Assembly: GCF_019263595.1 (NCBI RefSeq)
Contig: NZ_JADQDD010000006.1
Coordinates: 1-55,939 of the forward strand
DNA: 55,939 bases
DNA from: Pseudonocardia sp. KRD291
GTDB taxonomy: Bacteria > Actinomycetota > Actinomycetes > Mycobacteriales > Pseudonocardiaceae
Direction: 5' to 3'
Shown here: positions 24,701 to 32,463 of the stretch, piece by piece
Position numbering within the stretch: the stretch's first letter is position 1
How the letters are laid out: every line of letters begins with the position of its first letter
Translations under genes and position numbers: made by a program
The notes under the pieces: model-generated
Told to the model about the DNA's origin: nothing
Database searches by the model: none
Seen by the model: the letters and a program-made list of their open reading frames with translations, nothing else

Positions 24701-25465
24701 TCATCGACCGGTCCAGACCGGGGCGCGCTTCTCCGCGAACGCGGTCGCGCCCTCGCGAGCGTCCGCCGACGCGAACACGGGGTCGATGAGCTCGCGCTGG
24801 CGTCGCCACGCGTCGTCGAGTGTCCAGTCCGCGCTGGACCGGGCGACGCGTTTGCTCACCGCGACGGCCAGCGGGCCGTTCCCGGCGATGGTGTCGGCCA
24901 ACGCGATCGCGGTGTCCAGTGCTGCGCCCTCGTCGCTCAGGCGGTTCACGAGACCGACCGCGACGGCCCGCTCGGCGTCGATGGGCTCGCCGGTCAGCAG
25001 CATCTCCAGCGCCACGGCCTGCGGCACCCGGCGCGGCAGCAACAACGCTCCACCGCCGCCTGCGACGAGTGCCCTCTTCACCTCCGGTACTCCGAACCGC
25101 GCGGTGCGGGAGGCGACGACGAGGTCGCAGGCGAGCACGAGCTCGAAGCCGCCGGCGAGTGCCCACCCCTCAACGGCTCCGATCAGGGGCTTGCGCGGCG
25201 GGGTCTCGGTGATGCCGCACAGCCCGCGGCCCTCGATCTCCGGTGTCTCGCCGCGCAGGTAGGCCTTGAGGTCCATGCCGGCGGAGAAGACGCCGCCGGC
25301 CCCGGTGAGCACGCCGACCCGCAGGTCGTCCGAGGAGTCCAGCTCGTCGACCGCGTCGGCCACCCCTCGGGCGACGGGGGCGTCGAGGGCGTTCTTGGCG
25401 GTGGGCCTGTTGATGCTGATCACCTGGACCGGACCCCTGCGCTCCACGAGGACTTCGTCGGGCAT
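24701..25465 (-). CDS. Enoyl-CoA hydratase (crotonase family)
   Basis: A 254-residue crotonase with both catalytic glutamates, Glu108 (GGFELVLACD) and Glu128 (FGVPEVKRAL), and the oxyanion loop FSAGMDLK. It ends with AFAEKRAPVWTGR, an ending shared almost exactly with the crotonase at 16411, which marks the two as close relatives. The ATG follows AAGGAG; an in-frame start at 25534 lacks a site. It is separated from the upstream secreted-protein gene by the hairpin at 25512-25549, so it may have its own promoter. Confidence 0.9.
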   Translation of the reverse strand: MPDEVLVERRGPVQVISINRPTAKNALDAPVARGVADAVDELDSSDDLRVGVLTGAGGVFSAGMDLKAYLRGETPEIEGRGLCGITETPPRKPLIGAVEGWALAGGFELVLACDLVVASRTARFGVPEVKRALVAGGGGALLLPRRVPQAVALEMLLTGEPIDAERAVAVGLVNRLSDEGAALDTAIALADTIAGNGPLAVAVSKRVARSSADWTLDDAWRRQRELIDPVFASADAREGATAFAEKRAPVWTGR

Positions 25466-25511
25466 CGGACTCCTTGGGGTGTGTTCGGTTCGATCTCGCG
25501 GGCAGCGGAGG

Positions 25512-25549
25512 GGGGTCGGGGCGCGCCCTCGCAAGGACGCCCCGACCCC
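25512..25549 (-). terminator. Hairpin after the secreted beta-propeller gene
   Basis: A perfect 12-bp inverted repeat (GGGGTCGGGGCG / CGCCCCGACCCC) with a 14-base loop, 23 bases past the stop of the minus-strand gene at 25572. Likely terminates that gene; no T-run follows. Confidence 0.55.
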
Positions 25550-25571
25550 TCTCCGGTAAGCCGCGGCCGGC

Positions 25572-26840
25572 TCAGCCGTGCAGCGGGTAGGTGTTGCTGA
25601 TGTCGGTGGTGTTCGGGATGTCGAAGTAGGCGACCCGGTTGCTCCGGAAGCTCGCGAAGATCATCTTTCCGGGAACCGTGTTGTTCAGGTCGCACGGCAT
25701 CGAGACCGGAGACGGGGTCTCGAGCTCGTGGTACTCGCTGGTCTCCGGGTCGAGCTGGCCGATCCGGCTGCCTCCGGTGAAGGTGCCCTGGACGAAGTAG
25801 ATCTTGCCGTCGCTGCCGAAGCGCAGCTGGCCCGGGTTGGGCAGCGGGTTGCCCCCGGGGAGGGCGCCACCCAACAGGTCCTTCCGGAGTGCGATCAGGT
25901 CGTACTCCTTGATCTCGCCGGTGGCCGGGTCGAGCCGGCCGATCTTGTTGGCGAGGGTCTCGCCGAAGTAGAGGTACTTGTCGTCGGGCGACACCGTCAG
26001 ACCCGCCGGGAAGGTCACGCCCGGCGTCGGGATGGCGAACTCGTTCCACTCGGCCGTGTCGGTGTCGTAGAGGGCGATCTTGTTCGAGGTCCCTTCCGTG
26101 ATCGCGACCGTGCCGTCCGGGCCCTCCTCCATGGCGACCGGCCCTGCCACCGGCGTCGGGATCGGGATGAGCTCGAACTTCTCCGACTCGGGCTCGAAGC
26201 TACCGATCGCGTTCAGGCCGATCGCGGTGAAGTAGAGCTTGCCGTCCTTGGCCCACGTGTTGTCGAACGGGATACCCGGGCCGTTGTTGATCTCCTTGGG
26301 CAGGGGCAGGCCGGTGGTGACGTTCACGTTCGCCCACGGGAACGGGTGGGTCGTGATCTCCTCGGTCTCCGGGTCGAGCTCGCCGATGGCGTTGCCGCCC
26401 ACCTCCATGAACCAGATGTTCCCGTCCGGACCGCGGTTCTGGCCGCCGGGAAGGCCGCCGGGGTTGGGGAGCGGGATCTCGCTCACCTCGCCGGTGTGCG
26501 GGTCGACGCGGCCCATCGTGTTACCGAGGAACTCGTCGGAGATGAGGTCGCCGTTGTTCGCGATCGCCACCTCGCAGGAGAAGCCTCCCGGGGTCGGGAA
26601 GGCGGGGAACTCCTTGATCGGGCCCGCGCCGTTGGGGAACGTCGCCGTGCCGATGTTCATCCCCGGTGCGTCGGTGGCGAACGGCTCGGCGGCCGCCGCG
26701 GCTGCGCCTTCGGAGCCGGGCTCGGCGACACCGGGCGCGGCCGTGGCCGGTGCGGCGGTCGCCAGGACCACGCCGACGACCAGTGCGGCACTCGTCGTCG
26801 TGGCCACTCCCACCTTGCGCCTCGTCGTTGAAGCTCGCAT
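25572..26840 (-). CDS. Secreted beta-propeller protein, virginiamycin B lyase-like
   Basis: A 422-residue exported protein. A Sec signal peptide is clear: basic MRASTTRRK, a hydrophobic stretch and PATAAPG, with cleavage near residue 35. The mature part repeats blades such as DGNIWFMEVGGNAIGELDPET and DDKYLYFGETLANKIGRLDP, the pattern of streptogramin (virginiamycin B) lyase and SMP-30-like propellers. It may be an extracellular lyase or lactonase, or only a binding propeller. Resistance to streptogramins is not implied: the catalytic histidines of Vgb cannot be placed with certainty. Operator-like site H lies about 95 bases upstream, which would tie this exported protein to the intracellular CoA pathway. 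The ATG has GAGGAAAG upstream. Confidence 0.8.
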   Translation of the reverse strand: MRASTTRRKVGVATTTSAALVVGVVLATAAPATAAPGVAEPGSEGAAAAAAEPFATDAPGMNIGTATFPNGAGPIKEFPAFPTPGGFSCEVAIANNGDLISDEFLGNTMGRVDPHTGEVSEIPLPNPGGLPGGQNRGPDGNIWFMEVGGNAIGELDPETEEITTHPFPWANVNVTTGLPLPKEINNGPGIPFDNTWAKDGKLYFTAIGLNAIGSFEPESEKFELIPIPTPVAGPVAMEEGPDGTVAITEGTSNKIALYDTDTAEWNEFAIPTPGVTFPAGLTVSPDDKYLYFGETLANKIGRLDPATGEIKEYDLIALRKDLLGGALPGGNPLPNPGQLRFGSDGKIYFVQGTFTGGSRIGQLDPETSEYHELETPSPVSMPCDLNNTVPGKMIFASFRSNRVAYFDIPNTTDISNTYPLHG

Positions 26841-26933
26841 CAGGTCTTCTTTCCTCTCGCTCGACGGTGTAGCTCATGGGCCGGGTCCACCCGCCGAGGG
26901 CGACCCCGGTGACGGCAGCTGAAGGCCAGTAAA

Positions 26934-26948
26934 CTTTGTAACGATTAG
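26934..26948 (+). promoter_or_regulatory. GntR-type operator candidate, site H
   Basis: CTTTGTAACGATTAG, one internal change from TTGTAAAGATTA in the core plus a changed last base. It lies between the secreted protein (starts 26840, minus) and the CoA-transferase at 27129 (plus); it is the last such site in the window. Confidence 0.45.
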
Positions 26949-27128
26949 CCGGGGGAGGGGTTACGCAGACCGTCGAAACCGGGCATCGCGGTCCCTGCAG
27001 GTGTCCCGGACCGACGCACCGGGATCGGAGCGCCACGAGCCCGACCTGCTGATCTGCTGCTCTCGTCTGCGCCCGACGTCGGGTCTTGTTCGACGCGCGC
27101 CGCGGCGGAAGCTGGTGGTCGGTGCGTC

Positions 27129-28352
27129 GTGATGACTACGTCGAAGCTGCAGTCGTATCCACGCGGGGCGCCGCCGACGCTTATTCTTCGCAACGTGCAG
27201 GACAGGGACGTCGCCGCCGACTGGCTGGCCTCCGGCGTCGTGGCGCTGACCGGGCATCCCGACGGCCCCGCGCTGCTCCCGTCGGGTCGCGCGGCCTCGG
27301 CCGCGGCCGAGCTCGGGGGCCTGTTCGGTGTGGACGGTGCCGCGTTGCTCGGGGAGCGCGCCGCGTTCACCGGACGGGGCCGCGCCGGACGGATATCGGT
27401 GGGTGGGGGCTGTCGGCTGCTGCCGCTCGCGAGTGGGTGGGCCGCGGTCTCCTGCGTCCGCCCCGACGATGTCGCGCTGCTCGGAGCGCTGGTGGAGGAG
27501 GCTCTTCCGGATGCGGACCCGTGGCCTCGTCTCGGCGAAGCTCTCGCCGAGATGCCGCCCGACACCGTCGACGAGCGCGCCGAGCTGCTCGGCGTCGCCG
27601 CCGCGGCGGTCCGCACTCCGGGCATGTCAGCGGTGTCCGACGTGGCGCCCGCCCTGCCGCGTGCAGTCGAGGGGCTGCTGGTCGTGTCGTTCGGCGCGCT
27701 CTGGGCCGCGCCGCTGTGCGCGCAGCTGCTGGCCGACCGCGGGGCACGGGTGGTGACGGTCGAGACCCCGCAACGGCCGGACGGCGCCCGCCACGGTGAT
27801 CCCGACTTCCACGCCCTGCTGCACGCCGGTGATCGGGCGGTGCTGCTCGACCCGGTCATGGACCGGGAGGCGCTCCACGCTCTCGTCCGGGCCGCGGACG
27901 TCGTCATCGAGGCCTCCCGCCCACGGGCACTGCGCGGGTTCGGCCTCGACGCCGACGCCGAGGTGGCGCGCGGGGCGACCTGGATCTCGATCACAGCGGC
28001 CGGCCGGGACTCGGACCGGGTCGGCTTCGGCGACGACGTCGCAGCCGCCGCGGGGCTGGTCGTGCAGGACGCCGACGGGCTGCCGGTCTTCGTGGGCGAC
28101 GCGATCGCCGACCCGCTCACGGGGCTGACCGCCGCCGCGCGCGCGCTGACCGGGCCCGGCCTGCTGCACGATGTCGCGATGGCCGACGTCGTGGCCGCCA
28201 CCCTCGACGGCACCCCGGGAGGACCGGTGACGGAGCTGCAAGCGCGGTCCGTCGCAGCGCCCCGCGCCCGTCCCGTGCGCGGCCGGGCACCCGCCGCCGG
28301 AGCGGACACCGCGGCGGTCCTGGACGAGCTCGGGATCCGATGGCGCTGCTGA
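27129..28352 (+). CDS. Atypical CaiB/BaiF-type CoA-transferase with swapped half order
   Basis: A 407-residue member of the family III CoA-transferase group with an unusual plan. Residues about 85-165 (RLLPLASGWAAVSCVRPDD) look like the small domain that normally comes after the Rossmann half. The Rossmann-type half (VEGLLVVSFGALWAAPLCAQLLADRGARV in part) follows at about 180-290. A candidate catalytic aspartate is Asp328 in GDAIADPLTG. This order is seen, as I recall, in a group of actinobacterial proteins annotated as CoA-transferases; whether they are active is unknown to me. GTG-ATG start without a clear ribosome-binding site; a downstream GTG at 27195 is possible. It overlaps the amidohydrolase by 13 bases. 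Confidence 0.7.
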   Translation: MMTTSKLQSYPRGAPPTLILRNVQDRDVAADWLASGVVALTGHPDGPALLPSGRAASAAAELGGLFGVDGAALLGERAAFTGRGRAGRISVGGGCRLLPLASGWAAVSCVRPDDVALLGALVEEALPDADPWPRLGEALAEMPPDTVDERAELLGVAAAAVRTPGMSAVSDVAPALPRAVEGLLVVSFGALWAAPLCAQLLADRGARVVTVETPQRPDGARHGDPDFHALLHAGDRAVLLDPVMDREALHALVRAADVVIEASRPRALRGFGLDADAEVARGATWISITAAGRDSDRVGFGDDVAAAAGLVVQDADGLPVFVGDAIADPLTGLTAAARALTGPGLLHDVAMADVVAATLDGTPGGPVTELQARSVAAPRARPVRGRAPAAGADTAAVLDELGIRWRC

Positions 28353-29680
28353 TCCGGGACGCGGAGATCGACGGCCGGCGTCGGGACCTGCTGATCCGCG
28401 ACGGCCGCATCGCCGTGCCCGGGAGCGGTGTCGTCACCGAGGTCCTCGACGCCGGCGGCGGTGCGCTGCTTCCCGGTCTCACCGACCACCACCTGCACCT
28501 GCACGCGCTCGCTGCGGCTCGGCGCTCGGTCCGCGCCGGACGCACCCGCGCCGACGTGTCCGCCGCCCTCGGCCCGGCGGTGCCGGACGACCACGGCTGG
28601 ATCAGGGCGGTCGGCAGCGGTGACGACGACCTCGACGCCCGGGAGCTCGATCGGGTCCGGCCCGATGTCCCCGTCCGGGTCCAGCACCGCAGCGGAGCGA
28701 TGTGGGTGCTGAACTCGGCGGCACTCGCGGCGTTGGAAGGGCGCGGTCCGCTCGACCACCCGGGCGTCGAGCGGGGGCCGGACGGTGTGCCCACCGGCCG
28801 GATCCTCCGCGCGGACGACTGGCTACGGGACCGTCTACCTGCCGCGGCGCCGCCCGACCTCGGCGCGCTCGGCCGCGAGCTGGCGGGATACGGGATCACC
28901 GCCGTCACCGACGCGACCCCGGATCTCACGCCCGCGGCCGCGGCCGCGCTCGCCGACGTCCCCCAGCGCCTGACGCTGCTCGGGGTCCCCCTGGGTACGG
29001 CGCCCCCGCCAGGAGTGGAGGCCGGCCCGTACAAGATCGTGCTGACCGACTCGGACCTGCCCGACCCGGACGAGCTCGCCGCACGGATCGGGCAGGCGCA
29101 CGCCGCGGGCCGTCCCGTTGCCGTGCACTCGGTGACGCGGGAGTCGCTGGTCCTGCTGCTGGTCGCACTGGAGACGGCGGGGCGGATGCCCGGGGACCGG
29201 ATCGAACATGCCGCCCTCGTGCCCGCCGAGCTGATCGGGTCTCTGGCCGGGCTCGCCGTGGTGACCCAGCCCGGATTCCTCGCCGACCGGGGTGACGACT
29301 ACCGCCGGACGGTCCCGGCCGACGAGCACGCCGACCTGTACCGCTGCCGCAGCCTGCACGAGGCGGGGGTCGCGGTCGTGCTGTCCTCCGACGCTCCGTA
29401 CGGGCCGGTCGACCCCTGGGCGGTACTGCGCGCCGCGAGCACACGCGAAACGCCCGACGGCGAGCCTCTCGGTCCGGAGGAGGCGATCACTCCACGTCAG
29501 GCGCTGGACTCTCTGCTCTCCCCGGCACCCGGTGTCGCGCCTCGACCGCTACGGCCGGGTGATCCCGCGGACCTCGTCCTGCTCCACGCCCCGCTCTCCG
29601 AGGCGCTGCGAGCCCCCGACGCCGCCCTGGTCCGTGCCACTCTCGTCGCCGGCGCCACGGTCTCGGCGTCGGGAGGCTGA
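28340..29680 (+). CDS. Amidohydrolase family protein (YtcJ-like)
   Basis: A 446-residue metal-dependent hydrolase of the amidohydrolase superfamily. Metal ligands are visible in TDHHLHLH (residues 48-55), VAVHSVTRE, RIEHAALV and the terminal aspartate of SSDAPYGP. The N-terminal (MALLIRDAEI...) and C-terminal strands form the small beta domain that flanks the TIM barrel. Related proteins hydrolyse cyclic amides, N-acyl compounds or enol lactones; the substrate here is not known. It overlaps the preceding CoA-transferase gene by 13 bases, so the two are translated together and may act on the same intermediate, for example by opening a ring before or after CoA transfer. Confidence 0.82.
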   Translation: MALLIRDAEIDGRRRDLLIRDGRIAVPGSGVVTEVLDAGGGALLPGLTDHHLHLHALAAARRSVRAGRTRADVSAALGPAVPDDHGWIRAVGSGDDDLDARELDRVRPDVPVRVQHRSGAMWVLNSAALAALEGRGPLDHPGVERGPDGVPTGRILRADDWLRDRLPAAAPPDLGALGRELAGYGITAVTDATPDLTPAAAAALADVPQRLTLLGVPLGTAPPPGVEAGPYKIVLTDSDLPDPDELAARIGQAHAAGRPVAVHSVTRESLVLLLVALETAGRMPGDRIEHAALVPAELIGSLAGLAVVTQPGFLADRGDDYRRTVPADEHADLYRCRSLHEAGVAVVLSSDAPYGPVDPWAVLRAASTRETPDGEPLGPEEAITPRQALDSLLSPAPGVAPRPLRPGDPADLVLLHAPLSEALRAPDAALVRATLVAGATVSASGG

Positions 29681-29794
29681 TCACCGGCTGTCCTGCGTCC
29701 GATGTTCGACGTCGGCCCGGTGCAGGGCGAGCGCCTCGCCTCTGCGGAGGCCGATGCAGGTGATGAGTCCGAACGGTCGGCCCGGCTGCCGCCT

Positions 29795-31039
29795 TCACCA
29801 GGTGACGGGCAGTCTCTTGACGCCGTAGTTGGTTCCGGTGATGTCCATGGGGACCTCGTCGGCGGGCACGGCGAGCCGCATGTCGGGGAAGCGCTCGATG
29901 AGCCGCGGGATGATGGTGCCGAGTTCGGCACGCGCGACGTTCTGGCCGAGGCACTGGTGGACCCCGTAGCCGAAGGCCATGTGCCGGGTCATCTCGCGGT
30001 CGAGGTCGAGTGCGTCGGGGTCGGAGAACACGCGCGGGTCCCGGTTCGCGGCGGCCATGGACACGACGACCAGGTCGCCCTCGGCGATGTGGGCGCCGGC
30101 CAGCTCGAGGTCCTCGGTGGCGACCCGGCCGAGGCCGAACTGCACGATGGTCAGGTAGCGCAGCAGTTCCTCGACCGCCGGGCGGATGCGTGTGCGCTCC
30201 TCGCGCAGCTCGTTCCACTGCCCGGGGTTGCGCAACAGGGTCAGTACCGACAGGCCGATCATGGCCATGGTCGTGTCGTGCCCTGCGAACAGCAGCAGGA
30301 CCCCGATGGAGATCAGGTCCGAGTCCGACAGCACCGACCCCTCCTGCTGCGACTGGCGCACGAGGTCGGCCAGCAGACCTTCCGAGTCGGGGTCGGCGCG
30401 CTTGCTGGCGACGAGGTCGGTGATGTAGCGGACGAGCCACTGCAGTCCCTCGGTGCGATCGGCACCGGATGCGGCGGTGTCCATCATCTTCTCGGTGGCG
30501 CCGTGGAAGCCGTCCCGGTCTCGGTAGGGCACGCCGAGGAGTTCGCAGATCACCAGGCAGGGGATGGGGAGGGCGAGATGTTCGATGAGGTCGACCGAGC
30601 CGTCGGTACGCACTTTCTCCTCGAGGGCGTCGAGGTGCTCGTCGACGATGCGGTCGATGTAGGGCTGCAGCTTCTGGTTGATGCTCTTGGGGGTGAAGCG
30701 ACCGGCCAGCAGCTTGCGGTAGGCGCCGTGGTCGGGCTCGTCCATCAGAACGAAGGTGTTCTGCGGGCCGAGTCCGCCGGTGACGTCCTCGCCGGCCTGC
30801 TGGTCCTCGGCCGGGGTGAAGCTTTCGGCGGACTGGTGGTCGGGACGGTTCGCCGACAGCCGTGGATCGGAGAAGACCTGACTGCCTTCCTCGAAACGGG
30901 TGACCAGCCACCCGTCCATGCCGTTGGGGAACCGCACCCGGGCGATGGGGGACTCCTCGCGGAACCTGGCGTACTCCGGGGCGGGGTCGAGCGGGGTCTC
31001 CCGCTCGGTGGGCATCGTGGGGACCGTGTCGGTGCTCAT
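29795..31039 (-). CDS. Cytochrome P450 (CYP105-like features)
   Basis: A 414-residue soluble P450 with a fully canonical core: I-helix AGHDTT at 252-257, Glu291-Arg294 (EELLR) and haem loop FGYGVHQC at 356-363, with Cys363 as ligand. The wording FGxGVHQCLGQNxAR is typical of Streptomyces-type CYP105 proteins; the family call is tentative. Expected role is hydroxylation, demethylation or epoxidation of a small hydrophobic molecule. It lies 62 bases downstream of the carboxymuconolactone-decarboxylase-like gene, in the minus-strand arm of the TetR-controlled module. Its redox partners are probably the ferredoxin and reductase in the divergent arm (33345-34794). Confidence 0.93.
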   Translation of the reverse strand: MSTDTVPTMPTERETPLDPAPEYARFREESPIARVRFPNGMDGWLVTRFEEGSQVFSDPRLSANRPDHQSAESFTPAEDQQAGEDVTGGLGPQNTFVLMDEPDHGAYRKLLAGRFTPKSINQKLQPYIDRIVDEHLDALEEKVRTDGSVDLIEHLALPIPCLVICELLGVPYRDRDGFHGATEKMMDTAASGADRTEGLQWLVRYITDLVASKRADPDSEGLLADLVRQSQQEGSVLSDSDLISIGVLLLFAGHDTTMAMIGLSVLTLLRNPGQWNELREERTRIRPAVEELLRYLTIVQFGLGRVATEDLELAGAHIAEGDLVVVSMAAANRDPRVFSDPDALDLDREMTRHMAFGYGVHQCLGQNVARAELGTIIPRLIERFPDMRLAVPADEVPMDITGTNYGVKRLPVTW

Positions 31040-31101
31040 GGTGGGTGTTCCTTCCTCGGCACGTGGGCGCGCCGACCGTTCGGGTGGCGGAGCTGTGGGT
31101 G

Positions 31102-31482
31102 TCAGCGGGAGGGGTCACCGGCGTGACGGCTCAGCGCGGCCTGCACGCCTTCGCGAACGCGGGTGCCGTTGCCCCAGCCGACGTAGAACTGCAGATGCAG
31201 CACGGCCTCGGCGAGCGCTGTCTCGTCGAGCTCGCCGTTGGTGAGGGCGCCGAATACCTGGGTCTCGATCAGGTCCGCGCGCCCGAGGGCGGCGGTCGCG
31301 CCGAGGACGAGCAGCCGCCGATCACGGATCGAGAGACCCGGCCGGTTCCAGATATCGCCGAACAAGTGTTCGACCGTCTCGGTGAGCATCGGCTCGTCGA
31401 CGTCGGGCATCGCTTGTGAGAAGCCCGCCCCGTACACCGCGTCCATCGTTGCCAGTCCGCGAGTGCGGGCCTCGTTCGTCAT
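31102..31482 (-). CDS. Carboxymuconolactone decarboxylase family protein
   Basis: A 126-residue protein of the CMD fold. RPGLSIRDRRLLVLGATAALGRADL and the following helix (ALTNGELDETALAEAVLHLQFYVG in part) are the family landmarks. It has no cysteine at all, so it is not a peroxidase of the AhpD kind. Gamma-CMD decarboxylates 4-carboxymuconolactone in the protocatechuate branch of beta-ketoadipate metabolism, but many cluster-associated members have other or unknown roles. AAGGAG ribosome-binding site. The TetR-type operator candidate at 31497-31509 begins 15 bases before its start codon. It leads the P450 operon. Confidence 0.85.
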   Translation of the reverse strand: MTNEARTRGLATMDAVYGAGFSQAMPDVDEPMLTETVEHLFGDIWNRPGLSIRDRRLLVLGATAALGRADLIETQVFGALTNGELDETALAEAVLHLQFYVGWGNGTRVREGVQAALSRHAGDPSR

Positions 31483-31496
31483 GACGACTCCTTGAA

Positions 31497-31509
31497 TGAA
31501 CTTAGTTCA
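31497..31509. promoter_or_regulatory. TetR-type operator candidate, left arm
   Basis: TGAACTTAGTTCA: perfect 6-bp arms around one central base, immediately upstream of the minus-strand CMD-P450 operon. It shares the core AACTTAGTT with the site at 32427-32439 before the plus-strand operon. Confidence 0.6.
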
Positions 31510-31588
31510 CTTAGCGGCGACGATAGGCCTCGGCGCCACTGTGAGCACCCCGGGACGCTGTGACGTGAGCCTCGGTGGGTGGGCCCCC

Positions 31589-32317
31589 TCAGGAGGTGCG
31601 GGGCTCGATGACCTCGCGGATGGCCCGTTCGACCAGCGAGTCCGGCGGTTCGAAGGCGGGTCCGTCGCGGGGGATCAGGGAGTCGAGGACGTCGTCGGCG
31701 CAGCGGCGGGCCAGATCCTCGGCGTCGTCGATGCCGAGGCTGTGGTTCAGCGAGACCAGCCCGTGCATCGTCGACCACAACGTGTGTGCGAGCGCGCGAC
31801 GCGGCAGCCGGAGCATCGCCCCCGCTTCGGCGCAGCGCGCGACGGCTTCGCGTAGCGAACTCGAGACCAGTCGCGAGGGGTGAGCCACCGCGCGCTCGGT
31901 GGACACGCTGGGTTGCCGGATCTCGAACATCAGCCTGTAGTGCCCGGGGTTGGTCACCGCGAACCGCACGTAGGCGTGCATCTGAGCCTGCAGGCGCAGG
32001 CGGGCGGACTGCACCAGGTCGTCGGTCGACCTCGTGGCGGCCGCGACGTCGGCCTGGTCCATCTCCGCGGCGAGCTGTGCGTACTTGTCCGTGAGGGCTG
32101 CCCAGACGAGGTCTGCCTTGTCGGTGAAGTGCAGGTAGATGCTCGGCGCCGTGACGCCGGCCTCGCGGGCCACTGCGCGCATCGTCAGCCTCTCCCCGCC
32201 GTCCTGGACGAGCACCCGGTTGACGGCGTCGAGCACGTCCCGACGCAGTCGCTCGCCCTGTCCTCGGGGACTGCGGGGGCGCGAGGGCTCGGTTCCGGTC
32301 TCCTCGGGCGTGTGCAT
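31589..32317 (-). CDS. TetR/AcrR-family transcriptional regulator
   Basis: A 242-residue regulator. The N-terminal helix-turn-helix (about residues 20-65) includes LTMRAVAREAGVTAPSIYLHF, followed by a helical ligand domain with the HYRLMFEI segment seen in the WHG-type C-terminal domain. TetR proteins typically repress until a small ligand binds. It is transcribed toward the CMD-P450 operon but stands alone, 106 bases from it, and lies between the two operator candidates that flank the module. The ATG at 32317 has a GGAGG only one base away; an in-frame GTG at 32347 is an alternative start, so the N-terminus is uncertain by ten residues. Confidence 0.87.
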   Translation of the reverse strand: MHTPEETGTEPSRPRSPRGQGERLRRDVLDAVNRVLVQDGGERLTMRAVAREAGVTAPSIYLHFTDKADLVWAALTDKYAQLAAEMDQADVAAATRSTDDLVQSARLRLQAQMHAYVRFAVTNPGHYRLMFEIRQPSVSTERAVAHPSRLVSSSLREAVARCAEAGAMLRLPRRALAHTLWSTMHGLVSLNHSLGIDDAEDLARRCADDVLDSLIPRDGPAFEPPDSLVERAIREVIEPRTS

Positions 32318-32426
32318 GCCTCCATTGTGCGGCGATGTCCGATCCACGGGTCCGACCCGGGTCAGGGGTACCGGCGGTGTGGCGCGTCACGGAGACGGAG
32401 GCCGGGACGGGGTCTACCGTGATGAG

Positions 32427-32439
32427 TAAACTTAGTTAA
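32427..32439. promoter_or_regulatory. TetR-type operator candidate, right arm
   Basis: TAAACTTAGTTAA, a near-palindrome matching 11 of 13 bases of the left-arm site. It ends 24 bases before the start at 32464 and is followed by a second partial half-site (GTTAAGT). Confidence 0.6.
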
Positions 32440-32463
32440 GTTAAGTGGGGAGGATGCGTCGCA

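Noticed and set aside
25572-26840. Streptogramin resistance gene
   Set aside because: The fold resembles virginiamycin B lyase, but the protein is exported and sits in a catabolic block; active-site residues could not be placed, so no resistance role is claimed.
31590-32422. Plus-strand open frames opposite the TetR gene
   Set aside because: No motifs; the minus-strand TetR frame is complete.
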